Shown: positions 11,494 through 25,537 of the stretch, piece by piece | Layout: each line of letters starts with the position of its first letter | Position numbering within the stretch: the stretch's first letter is position 1 | Assembly (NCBI GenBank): GCA_037013495.1 | Contig: CM072801.1 | Location: 105,159,816 to 105,223,815, forward strand | DNA: 64,000 bases | Reading direction: 5' to 3' | Source of the DNA: Hippophae tibetana | Taxonomy: Eukaryota > Streptophyta > Magnoliopsida > Rosales > Elaeagnaceae | Made by a program: the position numbers and the translations under genes | The notes under the pieces: model-generated | What the model saw: only the letters and a program-made list of their open reading frames with translations | Databases searched by the model: none | What the model was told of the DNA's origin: nothing

Positions 11494-13605
11494 TTTTATT
11501 CGGGATAAAAGATTGGTTCAACGCCGAAAACAAAGAAAAGGAAAATGATACATTGAATTAAAAGATAGGTACGAAATGAAATGCAAATAAGAAAATTATG
11601 ACAACAAAATCTAAAGAAACCAAAAGACTTGTAGAAATAGTTGTTTCTTTAATTGTGATTTGGACCAAAAGAATGCAAAAAACAATAAAATGGAAACCTT
11701 TAGTAAATCTAATATATTAAGATAGATATTCTATTTTGGGCAACCAAGGCTTCGATACCAAATGATACAGATCTTTTATGCGGACCATTTTGGAAACCAT
11801 GAACTCAAAGGAATGAGAAAGATTGAATTGCTAAGAACATGGTTAATATAATCAAATTTGAACAATTAAGAACATGATTAGAAAACCACGTAAAAATGTG
11901 AGACCAAACTATTACACTTCAGAAAGTAGTGTAAGCGATGGAATTTGGGTTCTAAAAAGTGGACAACTGAACTATTTTTGACTTTATGTTTTTGCAAATT
12001 GAAATAAGTTTAGATTTGATATTTTATAATATTCGTTTGGTGTATGACTTAAAAGTTATAACAGTTTAAAGTTGGAACCTCAATACATAATTTCTTTTTT
12101 TTAAATTACGAACTCCAGAAATTTCGTTGTTTTTTATTCGAGATCAAAGATTGGTTGAACACCGAAAACAAAGAAAAGGAAAATGATACATTGAATTAAA
12201 AGAAAGGTACGAAATGAAATGCAAATAAGAAAATAATGACAACAAAATCTAAAGAAAACAAAAGACTTGTAGAAATAGTTGTTTCTTTAATTGTGATAAG
12301 GACCAAAAGAATGCAAAAAACAATAAAATGGAAAAATTTAGTAAATCTAATATATTAAGATAGATATTCTATTTTGGGCAAGCAAGGCTTCGATACCAAA
12401 TGATACGGATCTTTTATGCGTACCATTTTGGAAACCATGCACTCAAAGGAATGAGAAAGATTGAATTGCTAAGAACATGGTTAATTTAATCAAATTTGAA
12501 CAATTAAGAACACGATGAGAAAACCACGCAAAAATGTGAGACCAAACTATTAGAGTCGGAAAGTAGTGTAAGCGATGGAATTTGGGTTCTAAAAAGTGGA
12601 CAACTGAACTATTTTTGACTTTATGATTTTGCAAATTGAAATAAGTTTAGATTTGATATTTTATAATAGTCATTTTGATGTATGACTTAAAAGTTATAAC
12701 AGTTTAAAGTTGGAACCTCAATACATAATTTATTTTTTTAAATTACGAACTCTAGAAAATTTGTTGTTTTTTATTCGGGATAAAAGATTGGTTCAACGCC
12801 GAAAACAAAGAAAAGGAAAATGATACATTGAATTAAAAGATAGGTACGAAATGAAATGCAAATAAGAAAATTATGACAACAAAATCTAAAGAAACCAAAA
12901 GACTTGTAGAAATAGTTGTTTCTTTAATTGTGATTTGGACCAAAAGAATGCAAAAAACAATAAAATGGAAACCTTTAGTAAATCTAATATATTAAGATAG
13001 ATATTCTATTTTGGGCAACCAAGGCTTCGATACCAAATGATACAGATCTTTTATGCGGACCATTTTGGAAACCATGAACTCAAAGGAATGAGAAAGATTG
13101 AATTGCTAAGAACATGGTTAATATAATCAAATTTGAACAATTAAGAACATGATTAGAAAACCACGTAAAAATGTGAGACCAAACTATTACACTTCAGAAA
13201 GTAGTGTAAGCGATGGAATTTGGGTTCTAAAAAGTGGACAACTGAACTATTTTTGACTTTATGTTTTTGCAAATTGAAATAAGTTTAGATTTGATATTTT
13301 ATAATATTCGTTTGGTGTATGACTTAAAAGTTATAACAGTTTAAAGTTGGAACCTCAATACATAATTTCTTTTTTTTAAATTACGAACTCCAGAAATTTC
13401 GTTGTTTTTTATTCGAGATCAAAGATTGGTTGAACACCGAAAACAAAGAAAAGGAAAATGATACATTGAATTAAAAGAAAGGTACGAAATGAAATGCAAA
13501 TAAGAAAATAATGACAACAAAATCTAAAGAAAACAAAAGACTTGTAGAAATAGTTGTTTCTTTAATTGTGATAAGGACCAAAAGAATGCAAAAAACAATA
13601 AAATG
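10887..13605. repeat. Tandem duplication of a 1275 bp two-monomer unit (M18-M22)
   Basis: Sequence from about 10887 repeats at +1275 bp. M18 (10857) and M20 (12132) share the private variants GGGCAAGCAAGG, TAGTCATTTT and the shortened T-tract of the tail. M19 (11494) and M21 (12769) share CCACGTAAAAATG and ACTTCAGAAAG. Homology runs on into the first 200 bp of M20 and M22, both of which open with CGAGATC and carry AATAATGAC. No differences were noticed in a visual pass, so the duplication looks recent. Confidence 0.85.
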
Positions 13606-15320
13606 GAAACCTTTACTAAATCTAATATATTAAGATAGATATTCTATTTTGGGCAACCAAGGCTTCGATACCAAATGATACAGATCTTTTATGCGGACCA
13701 TTTTATAAACCATGAACTCAAAGGAATGAGAAAGATTGAATTGCTAAGAACATGGTTAATATAATCAAATTTGAACAATTAAGAACACGATTAGAAAACC
13801 ACGCAAAAATGTGAGACCAAACTATTAGAGTCGGAAAGTAGTGTAGGTGATGGAATTTGGGTTCTTAAAAGTGGACAACTGAACTATTTTTGACTTTATG
13901 ATTTTGCAAATTGAAATAAGTTTAGATTTGATATTTTATAAGAGTCGTTTTGATGTATGACTTAAAAGTTATAACAGTTTAAAGTTGGAACCTCAATACA
14001 TAATTTATTTTTTTTAAATTACGAACTCCAGAGATTTTGTTGTTTTTTATTCAGGAACAAAGATAGGTTGAACGCCGAAAACAAAGAACATGAAAATTAT
14101 ACAGTGAATTAAAAGAAAAGTACGAAATGAAATGCAAATAAGAAAATAATGACAACAAAATCTAAAGAAAACAAAAGACTTGTAGAAATAGTTGTTTCTT
14201 TAATTGTGATAAGGACCAAAAGAATGCAAAAAACAATAAAATGGAGAAATTTAGTAAATCTAATATATTAAGATAGATATTCTATTTTGGGCAACCAAGG
14301 CTTCGATACCAAATGATATGGATCTTTTATGCGTACCATTTTGGAAACCATGCACTCAAAGGAATGAGAAAGATTGAATTGCTAAGAACATGGTTAATAT
14401 AATCAAATTTGAACAATTAAGAACACGATTAGAAAACCACGCAAAAATGTGAGACCAAACTATTAGAGTCGGAATGTAGTGTAAGCGATGGAATTTGGGT
14501 TCTAAAAAGTGGACAACTGAACTATTTTTGACTTTATGATTTTGCAAATTGAAATAAGTTTAGATTTGATATTTTATAATAGTCGTTTTGATGTATGACT
14601 TAAAAGATATAACAGTTTAAAGTTAGAACCTCAATACATAATTTCTTTTTTTTAAATTACGAACTCCAGAAATATTGTTGTTTTTTATTCGGGATCAAAG
14701 ATTGGTTGAACGCCGAAAACAAAGAAAAAGAAAATGATACATTGAATTAAAAGATTGGTACGAAATGAAATGCAAATAAGAAAATTATGACAACAAAATC
14801 TAAAGAAACCAAAAGACTTGTAGAAATAGTTGTTTCTTTAATTGTGATTTGGACCAAAAGAATGCAAAAAACAATAAAATGGAAACCTTTTGTAAATCTA
14901 ATATATTAAGATAGATATTCTATTTTGGGCAACCAAGGCTTCGATACCAAATGATACAGATCTTTTATGCGGACCATTTTGGAAACCATGAACTCAAAGG
15001 AATGAGAAAGATTGAATTGCTAAGAACATGGTTAATATAATCAAATTTGAACAATTAAGAACACGATTAGAAAACCACGCAAAAATGTGAGACCAAACTA
15101 TTAGAGTCGGAAAATAGTGTAAGCGATGGAATTTGGGTTCTAAAAAGTGGACAACTGAACTATTTTTGACTTTATGATTTTGCAAATTGAAATAAGTTTA
15201 GATTTGATATTTTATAATAGTCGTTTTGATGTATGACTTAAAAGTTATAACAGTTTAAAGTTGGAACCTCAATACATAATTTATTTTTTTTAAATTACGA
15301 ACTCTAGAAAATTTGTTGTT
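12769..15320. repeat. Four-monomer unit, second copy (M21-M24)
   Basis: Monomer starts: 12769, 13407, 14045, 14683. It has the same variant order as M9-M12, and M22-M24 match M26-M28 at exactly 2552 bp. Small private differences seen here include TTTTATAAACC near 13703, ATAAGAGTCG near 13938 and GAAATATTG near 14672. M24 ends with the CTCTAGAAAATTTG tail that elsewhere precedes monomers starting CGGGATAAAAG, and indeed M25 starts that way. Confidence 0.87.
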
Positions 15321-17872
15321 TTTTATTCGGGATAAAAGATTGGTTCAACGCCGAAAACAAAGAAAAGGAAAATGATACATTGAATTAAAAGATAGGTACG
15401 AAATGAAATGCAAATAAGAAAATTATAACAATGAAATCTAAAGAAAACAAAAGACTTGTAGAAATAGTTGTTTCATTAATTGTGATAAGGACCAAAAGAA
15501 TGCAAAAAACAATAAAATGGAAACCTTTAGTAAATCTAATATATTAAGATAGATATTCTATTTTGGGCAACCAAGGCTTCGATACCAAATGATACAGATC
15601 TTTTATGCGGACCATTTTGGAAACCATGAACTCAAAGGAATGAGAAAGATTGAATTGCTAAGAACATGGTTAATATAATCAAATTTGAACAATTAAGAAC
15701 ACGATTAGAAAACCACGCAAAAATGTGAGACCAAACTATTACACTTCGGAAAGTAGTGTAAGCGATGGAATTTGGGTTCTAAAAAGTGGACAACTGAACT
15801 ATTTTTGACTTTATGTTTTTGCAAATTGAAATAAGTTTAGATTTGATATTTTATAATATTCGTTTGGTGTATGACTTAAAAGTTATAACAGTTTAAAGTT
15901 GGAACCTCAATACATAATTTCTTTTTTTTAAATTACGAACTCCAGAAATTTCGTTGTTTTTTATTTGAGATCAAAGATTGGTTGAACACCGAAAACAAAG
16001 AAAAGGAAAATGATACATTGAATTAAAAGAAAGGTACGAAATGAAATGCAAATAAGAAAATTATAACAACAAAATCTAAAGAAAACAAAAGACTTGTAGA
16101 AATAGTTGTTTCTTTAATTGTGATAAGGACCAAAAGAATGCAAAAAACAATAAAATGGAAACCTTTACTAAATCTAATATATTAAGATAGATATTCTATT
16201 TTGGGCAACCAAGGCTTCGATACCAAATGATACAGATCTTTTATGCGGACCATTTTGGAAACCATGAACTCAAAGGAATGAGAAAGATTGAATTGCTAAG
16301 AACATGGTTAATATAATCAAATTTGAACAATTAAGAACACGATTAGAAAACCACGCAAAAATGTGAGACCAAACTATTAGAGTCGGAAAGTAGTGTAGGT
16401 GATGGAATTTGGGTTCTTAAAAGTGGACAACTGAACTATTTTTGACTTTATGATTTTGCAAATTGAAATAAGTTTAGATTTGATATTTTATAATAGTCGT
16501 TTTGATGTATGACTTAAAAGTTATAACAGTTTAAAGTTGGAACCTCAATACATAATTTATTTTTTTTAAATTACGAACTCCAGAAATTTTGTTGTTTTTT
16601 ATTCAGGAACAAAGATAGGTTGAACGCCGAAAACAAAGAACATGAAAATTATACAGTGAATTAAAAGAAAAGTACGAAATGAAATGCAAATAAGAAAATC
16701 ATGACAACAAAATCTAAAGAAAACAAAAGACTTGTAGAAATAGTTGTTTCTTTAATTGTGATAAGGACCAAAAGAATGCAAAAAACAATAAAATGGAGAA
16801 ATTTAGTAAATCTAATATATTAAGATAGATATTCTATTTTGGGCAACCAAGGCTTCGATACCAAATGATATGGATCTTTTATGCGTACCATTTTGGAAAC
16901 CATGCACTCAAAGGAATGAGAAAGATTGAATTGCTAAGAACATGGTTAATATAATCAAATTTGAACAATTAAGAACACGATTAGAAAACCACGCAAAAAT
17001 GTGAGACCAAACTATTAGAGTCGGAATGTAGTGTAAGCGATGGAATTTGGGTTCTAAAAAGTGGACAACTGAACTATTTTTGACTTTATGATTTTGCAAA
17101 TTGAAATAAGTTTAGATTTGATATTTTATAATAGTCGTTTTGATGTATGACTTAAAAGATATAACAGTTTAAAGTTAGAACCTCAATACATAATTTCTTT
17201 TTTTTAAATTACGAACTCCAGAAATTTTGTTGTTTTTTATTCGGGATCAAAGATTGGTTGAACGCCGAAAACAAAGAAAAAGAAAATGATACATTGAATT
17301 AAAAGATTGGTACGAAATGAAATGCAAATAAGAAAATTATGACAACAAAATCTAAAGAAACCAAAAGACTTGTAGAAATAGTTGTTTCTTTAATTGTGAT
17401 TTGGACCAAAAGAATGCAAAAAACAATAAAATGGAAACCTTTAGTAAATCTAATATATTAAGATAGATATTCTATTTTGGGCAACCAAGGCTTCGATACC
17501 AAATGATACAGATCTTTTATGCGGACCATTTTGGAAACCATGAACTCAAAGGAATGAGAAAGATTGAATTGCTAAGAACATGGTTAATATAATCAAATTT
17601 GAACAATTAAGAACACGATTAGAAAACCACGCAAAAATGTGAGACCAAACTATTAGAGTCGGAAAGTAGTGTAAGCGATGGAATTTGGGTTCTAAAAAGT
17701 GGACAACTGAACTATTTTTGACTTTATGATTTTGCAAATTGAAATAAGTTTAGATTTGATATTTTATAATAGTCGTTTTGATGTATGACTTAAAAGTTAT
17801 AACAGTTTAAAGTTGGAACCTCAATACATAATTTATTTTTTTTAAATTACGAACTCTAGAAAATTTGTTGTT
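15321..17872. repeat. Four-monomer unit, third copy (M25-M28)
   Basis: Monomer starts: 15321, 15959, 16597, 17235, all 638 bp long. It directly follows the second copy, making a 2 x 2552 bp tandem pair. M25 carries CAATGAAATC and a TTTCATTAATTG variant; M26 has TTTACTAAATC and GTAGGTGATGG; M27 has CAGGAAC and GATATGG; M28 has AAAGAAAAAG, AAAAGATTGG and the CTCTAGAAAA tail. Confidence 0.88.
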
Positions 17873-20800
17873 TTTTATTCGGGATAAAAGATTGGTTCAA
17901 CGCCAAAAACAAAGAAAAGGAAAATGATACATTGAATTAAAAGATAGGTACGAAATGAAATGCAAATAAGAAAATTATAACAATGAAATCTAAAGAAAAC
18001 AAAAGACTTGTAGAAATAGTTGTTTCTTTAATTGTGATAAGGACCAAAAGAATGCAAAAAACAATAAAATGGAAACCTTTAGTAAACCTAATATATTAAG
18101 ATAGATATTCTATTTTGGGCAACCAAGGCTTCGATACCAAATGATACGGATCATTTATGCGTACCATTTTGGAAACCATGCACTCAAAGGAATGAGAAAG
18201 ATTGAATTGCTAAGAACATGGTTAATTTAATCAAATTTGAACAATTAAGAACACGATGAGAAAACCACGCAAAAATGTGAGACCAAACTATTAGAGTCGG
18301 AAAGTAGTGTAAGCGATGGAATTTGGGTTCTAAAAAGTGGACAACTGAACTATTTTTGACTTTATGATTTTGCAAATTGAAATAAGTTTAGATTTGATAT
18401 TTTATAATAGTCGTTTTGATGTATGACTTAAAAGTTATAACAGTTTAATGTTGCAACCTCAATTCATAATTTCTTTTTTTTAAATTACGAACACCAGAAA
18501 TTTTGTTGTTTTTTATTTAGGAGCAAAGATAGGTTGAACACCGAAAACAAAGAACATGAAAATGATACAGTGAATTAAAAGAAAAGTACGAAATGAAATG
18601 CAAATAAGAAAATAATGACAACAAAATAAAAAAAAACAAAAGACTTGTAGAAATAGTTGTTTCTTTAATTGTGATAAGGACCAAAAGAATGCAAAAAACA
18701 ATAAAATGGAAAAATTTAGTAAATCTAATATATTAAGATACATATTCTATTTTGGGCAACCAAGGTTTCGATACCAAATGGTACGGATCTTTTATGCGGA
18801 CCATTTTGGAAACCATGCACTCAAAGGAATGAGAAAGATTGAATTGCTAAGAAAATGGTTAATATAATCAAATTTGAACAATTAAGAACACGATTAGAAA
18901 ACGACGCAAAAATGTGAGACCAAACTATTAGAGTCGGAAAGTAGTGTAAGCGATGGAATTTGGGTTCTAAAAAGTGGACAACTGAACTATTTTTGACTTT
19001 ATGATTTTGCAAATTGAAATGAGTTTAGATTTGATATTTTATAATAGTCGTTTTGATGTATGACTTAAAAGTTATAACAGTTTAAAGTTGGAACCTCAAT
19101 ACATAATATCTTTTTTTTAAAGTACGAACTCCAGAAATTTTGTTGTTTTTTATTCAGGATCAAAGATTGGTTCAACGCCAAAAACAAAGAAAAGGAAAAT
19201 GATACATTGAATTAAAAGAAAGGTACGAAATGAAATGCAAATAAGAAAATAATGACAACAAAATCTAAAGAAAACAAAAGACTTGTAGAAATAGTTGTTT
19301 CTTTAATTGTGATAAGGACCAAAAGAATGCAAAAAACAATAAAATGGAAAAATTTAGTAAATCTAATATATTAAGATAGATATTCTATTTTGGGCAACCA
19401 AGGCTTCGATACCAAATGATACGGATCTTTTATGCGTACCATTTTGGAAACCATGCACTCAAAGGAATGAGAAAGATTGAATTGCTAAGAACATGGTTAA
19501 TTTAATCAAATTTGAACAATTAAGAACACGATGAGAAAACCACGCAAAAATGTGAGACCAAACTATTAGAGTCGGAAAGTAGTGTAAGCGATGGAATTTG
19601 GGTTCTAAAAAGTGGACAACTGAACTATTTTTGACTTTATGATTTTGCAAATTGAAATAAGTTTAGATTTGATATTTTATAATAGTCGTTTTGATGTATG
19701 ACTTAAAAGTTATAACAGTTTAAAGTTGGAACCTCAATACATAATTTATTTTTTTTAAATTACGAACTCTAGAAAATTTGTTGTTTTTTATTCGGGATAA
19801 AAGATTGGTTCAACGCCGAAAACAAAGAAAAGGAAAATGATACATTGAATTAAAAGATAGGTACGAAATGAAATGCAAATAAGAAAATTATGAAAACAAA
19901 ATCTAAAGAAAACAAAAGACTTGTCGAAATATTTGTTTCTTTAATTGTGATTTGGACCAAAAGAATTCAAAAAACAATAAAATGGAAACGTTTAGTAAAT
20001 CTAAAATTCAAAAAATAGATATATTAAGAGAGATATACTATTTTGGGCAACCAAGGCTACGATACCAAATGATACGGATCTTTTATGCGAACCATTTTGC
20101 AAACAATGAACTCAAAGGAATGAGAAAGATTGAATTGCTAAGAACGTGGTTAATATAATCAAATTTGAAAAATTAAGAACACGATTAGAAAACGACGCAA
20201 AAATGTGAGACCAAACTATTAGAGTCAGAAAGTAGTGTAAGCGATGGAATTTGGGTTCTAAAAAATGGAAAATTGAACTATTTTTTACTTTATGTTTTTG
20301 CAAATTGAAATGAGTTTAGATTTGATATTTTATAATAGTCGTTTTGATGTATGACTTAAAAGTTATAACAGTTTAAAGTTGGAACCTCAATTCATAATTT
20401 CTTTTTTTTAAATTACGAACTCCAGAAATTTTGTTGTTTTTTATTCAGTAGCAAAGATAGGTTGAACACCGAAAACAAAAAACATGAAAATGATACAGTG
20501 AATTAAAAGAAAAGTACGAAATGAAATGCAAATAAGAAAATAATGACAACAAAATAAAAAAAAACAAAAGACTTGTAGAAATAGTTGTTTCTTTAATTGT
20601 GATAAGGACCAAAAGAATGCAAAAAACAATAAAATGGAAAAATTTAGTAAATCTAATATATTAAGATACATATTCTATTTTGGGCAACCAAGGTTTCGAT
20701 ACCAAATGGTACGGATCTTTTATGCGGACCATTTTGGAAACCATGCACTCAAAGGAATGAGAAAGATTGAATTGCTAAGAAAATGGTTAATATAATCAAA

Positions 20801-21713
20801 TTTGAACAATTAAGAACACGATTAGAAAACGACGTAAAAATGTGAGACCAAACTATTAGAGTCGGAAAGTAGTGTAAGGGATGGAATTTGGGTTCTAAAA
20901 ATTGGACAACTGAACTATTTTTGACTTTATGATTTTGCAAATTGAAATGAGTTTAGATTTGATATTTTATAATAGTCGTTTTGATGTATGACTTAAAAGT
21001 TATAACAGTTTAAAGTTGGAACCTCAATACATAATTTCTTTTTTTTAAAGTACGAACTCCAGAAATTTTGTTGTTTTTTATTCAGGATCAAAGATTGGTT
21101 CAACGCCAAAAACAAAGAAAAGGAAAATGATACATTGAATTAAAAGAAAGGTACGAAATGAAATGCAAATAAGAAAATAATGACAACAAAATCTAAAGAA
21201 AACAAAAGACTTGTAGAAATAGTTGTTTCTTTAATTGTGATAAGGACCAAAAGAATGCAAAAAACAATAAAATGGAAAAATTTAGTAAATCTAATATATT
21301 AAGATAGATATTCTTTTTTGGGCAACCAAGGCTTCGATACCAAATGATACGGATCTTTTATGCGTACCATTTTGGAAACCATGCACTCAAAGGAATGAGA
21401 AAGATTGAATTGCTAAGAACATGGTTAATTTAATCAAATTTGAACAATTAAGAACACGATGAGAAAACCACGCAAAAATGTGAGACCAAACTATTAGAGT
21501 CGGAAAGTAGTGTAAGCGATGGAATTTTGGTTCTAAAAAGTGGACAACTGAACTATTTTTGACTTTATGATTTTGCAAATTGAAATAAGTTTAGATTTGA
21601 TATTTTATAATAGTCGTTTTGATGTATGACTTAAAAGTTATAACAGTTTAAAGTTGGAACCTCAATACATAATTTATTTTTTTTAAATTACGAACACCAG
21701 AAATTTTGTTGTT
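17873..21713. repeat. Six-monomer block, copy 2 (M29-M34)
   Basis: Monomer starts: 17873, 18511, 19148, 19786, 20439, 21076. It repeats M13-M18 with an offset of 10218-10220 bp; the 1-2 bp drift comes from A-run length changes in M30 and M33. M29 is a hybrid: its first 75 or so bases are of the M25 type (CGGGATAAAAG, GATAGGTAC), and the rest is of the M13 type (AACCTAATATA, GGATCATTTATG). M34 carries GGAATTTTGG near 21524 and ends with a GAACACCAG tail unlike M18; both features recur in M40. Confidence 0.88.
19786..20438. repeat. Long monomer M32, EcoRI lineage (653 bp)
   Basis: The extra 15 bp lie at 20004-20018. It is the counterpart of M16 in the second six-monomer block and shares its private AGAACGTGG and GTCAGAAAG. 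Confidence 0.9.
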
Positions 21714-24700
21714 TTTTATTTAGGAGCAAAGATAGGTTGAACACCGAAAACAAAGAACATGAAAATGATACAGTGAATTAAAAGAAAAGTACGAAATGAA
21801 ATGCAAATAAGAAAATTATGACAACAAAATCTAAAGAAACCAAAAGACTTGTAGAAATAGTTGTTTCTTTAATTGTGATTTGGACCAAAAGAATGCAAAA
21901 AACAATAAAATGGAAACCTTTAGTAAATCTAATATATTAAGATAGATATTCTATTTTGGGCAACCAAGGCTTCGATACCAAATGATACAGATCTTTTATG
22001 CGGACCATTTTGGAAACCATGAACTCAAAGGAATGAGAAAGATTGAATTGCTAAGAACATGGTTAATATAATCAAATTTGAACAATTAAGAACATGATTA
22101 GAAAACCACGCAAAAATGTGAGACCAAACTATTACACTTCAGAAAGTAGTGTAAGCGATGGAATTTGGGTTCTAAAAAGTGGACAACTGAACTATTTTTG
22201 ACTTTATGTTTTTGCAAATTGAAATAAGTTTAGATTTGATATTTTATAATATTCGTTTGGTGTATGACTTAAAAGTTATAACAGTTTAAAGTTGGAACCT
22301 CAATACATAATTTCTTTTTTTTAAATTACGAACTCCAGAAATTTCGTTGTTTTTTATTCGAGATCAAAGATTGGTTGAACACCGAAAACAAAGAAAAGGA
22401 AAATGATACATTGAATTAAAAGAAAGGTACGAAATGAAATGCAAATAAGAAAATTATAACAACAAAATCTAAAGAAAACAAAAGACTTGTAGAAATAGTT
22501 GTTTCTTTAATTGTGATAAGGACCAAAAGAATGCAAAAAACAATAAAATGGAAACCTTTACTAAATCTAATATATTAAGATAGATATTCTATTTTGGGCA
22601 ACCAAGGCTTCGATACCAAATGATACAGATCTTTTATGCGGACCATTTTGGAAACCATGAACTCAAAGGAATGAGAAAGATTGAATTGCTAAGAACATGG
22701 TTAATATAATCAAATTTGAACAATTAAGAACACGATTAGAAAACCACGCAAAAATGTGAGACCAAACTATTAGAGTCGGAAAGTAGTGTAGGTGATGGAA
22801 TTTGGGTTCTTAAAAGTGGACAACTGAACTATTTTTGACTTTATGATTTTGCAAATTGAAATAAGTTTAGATTTGATATTTTATAATAGTCGTTTTGATG
22901 TATGACTTAAAAGTTATAACAGTTTAAAGTTGGAACCTCAATTCATAATTTCTTTTTTTTAAATTACGAACTCCAGAAATTTTGTTGTTTTTTATTCAGT
23001 AGCAAAGATAGGTTGAACACCGAAAACAAAAAACATGAAAATGATACAGTGAATTAAAAGAAAAGTACGAAATGAAATGCAAATAAGAAAATAATGACAA
23101 CAAAATTAAAAGAAAACAAAAGACTTGTAGAAATAGTTGTTTCTTTAATTGTGATAAGGACCAAAAGAATGCAAAAAACAATAAAATGGAAAAATTTAGT
23201 AAATCTAATATATTAAGATACATATTCTATTTTGGGCAACCAAGGCTTCGATACCAAATGATACGGATCTTTTATGCAGACCATTTTGGAAACCATGCAC
23301 TCAAAGGAATGAGAAAGATTGAATTGCTAAGAACATTGTTAATATAATCAAATTTGAACAATTAAGAACACGATTAGAAAACCACGCAAAAATGTGAGAC
23401 CAAACTATTAGAGTCGGAAAGTAGTGTAAGCGATGGAATTTGGGTTCTAAAAAGTGGACAACTGAACTATTTTTGACTTTATGATTTTGCAAATTGAAAT
23501 AAGTTTAGATTTGATATTTTATAATAGTCGTTTTGATGTATGACTTAAAAGTTATAACAGTTTAAAGTTAGAACCCCAATAAATAATTTTTTTTTAAATT
23601 ACGAACTCCAGAAATTTTGTTGTTTTTTATTTAGGAGCAAAGATAGGTTGAACACCGAAAACAAAGAACATGAAAATGATACAGTGAATTAAAATAAAAG
23701 TACGAAATGAAATGAAAATAAGAAAATAATGACAACAAAATCTAAAGAAAACAAAAGACATGTAGAAATAGTTGTTTCTTTAATTGTGATAAGGACCAAA
23801 AGAATGCAAAAAACAATAAAATGGAAACCTTTAGTAAATCTAATATATTAAGATAGATATTCTATTTTGGGCAACCAAGGCTTCGATACCAAATGATACG
23901 GATCATTTATGCGTACCATTTTGGAAACCATGCACTCAAAGGAATGAGAAAGATTGAATTGCTAAGAACATGGTTAATTTAATCAAATTTGAACAATTAA
24001 GAACACGATGAGAAAACCACGCAAAAATGTGAGACCAAACTATTAGAGTCGGAAAGTAGTGTAAGCGATGGAATTTGGGTTCTAAAAAGTGGACAACTGA
24101 ACTATTTTTGACTTTATGATTTTGCAAATTGAAATAAGTTTAGATTTGATATTTTATAATAGTCGTTTTGATGTATGACTTAAAAGTTATAACAGTTTAA
24201 TGTTGGAACCTCAATTCATAATTTCTTTTTTTTAAATTACGAACACCAGAAATTTTGTTGTTTTTTATTTAGGAGCAAAGATAGGTTGAACACCGAAAAC
24301 AAAGAACATGAAAATGATACAGTGAATTAAAAGAAAAGTACGAAATGAAATGCAAATAAGAAAATAATGACAACAAAATAAAAAAAAAACAAAAGACTTG
24401 TAGAAATAGTTGTTTCTTTAATTGTGATAAGGACCAAAAGAATGCAAAAAACAATAAAATGGAAAAATTTAGTAAATCTAATATATTAAGATACATATTC
24501 TATTTTGGGCAACCAAGGTTTCGATACCAAATGGTACGGATCTTTTATGCGGACCATTTTGGAAACCATGCACTCAAAGGAATGAGAAAGATTGAATTGC
24601 TAAGAAAATGGTTAATATAATCAAATTTGAACAATTAAGAACACGATTAGAAAACGACGCAAAAATGTGAGACCAAACTATTAGAGTCGGAAAGTAGTGT

Positions 24701-25537
24701 AAGCGATGGAATTTGGGTTCTAAAAAGTGGACAACTGAACTATTTTTGACTTTATGTTTTTGCAAATTGAAATAAGTTTAGATTTGATATTTTATAATAG
24801 TCGTTTGGTGTATGACTTAAAAGTTATAACAGTTTAAAGTTGGAACCTCAATACATAATTTATTTTTTTTAAATTACGAACACCAGAAATTTTGTTGTTT
24901 TTTATTGAGGAGCAAAGATAGGTTGAACACCGAAAACAAAGAACATGAAAATGATACAGTGAATTAAAAGAAAAGTACGAAATGAAATGCAAATAAGAAA
25001 ATTATGACAACAAAATCTAAAGAAACCAAAAGACTTGTAGAAATAGTTGTTTCTTTAATTGTGATAAGGACCAAAAGAATGCAAAAAACAATAAAATGGA
25101 AAAATTTAGTAAATCTAATATATTAAGATAGATATTCTATTTTGGGCAACCAAGGCTTCGATACCAAATGATACGGATCTTTTATGCGTACCATTTTGGA
25201 AACCATGCACTCAAAGGAATGAGAAAGATTGAATCGCTAAGAACATGGTTAATTTAATCAAATTTGAACAATTAAGAACACGATGAGAAAACCACGCAAA
25301 AATGTGAGACCAAACTATTAGAGTCGGAAAGTAGTGTAAGCGATGGAATTTTGGTTCTAAAAAGTGGACAACTGAACTATTTTTGACTTTATGATTTTGC
25401 AAATTGAAATAAGTTTAGATTTGATATTTTATAATAGTCGTTTTTATGTATGACTTAAAAGTTATAACAGTTTAAAGTTGGAACCTCAATACATAATTTA
25501 TTTTTTTTAAATTACGAACACCAGAAATTTTGTTGTT
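21714..25537. repeat. Six-monomer unit, copy 1 (M35-M40)
   Basis: Monomer starts: 21714, 22352, 22990, 23625, 24263, 24900. Sequence from late M34 through M38 matches late M40 through M44 at 3824 bp. M35 is a hybrid with an M14-type front (TTTAGGAGC) and a hairpin-class body. M36 is of the TTTACTAAATC class. M37 is short (635 bp, T-tract shortened near 23585, GCAGACC, ACATTGTT). M38 carries TTAAAATAAAAG, ATGAAAATAAG and GACATGTAG. M39 is an A-run monomer. M40 opens with TTGAGGAGC and has a private TTGAATCGC near 25231. Confidence 0.86.
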
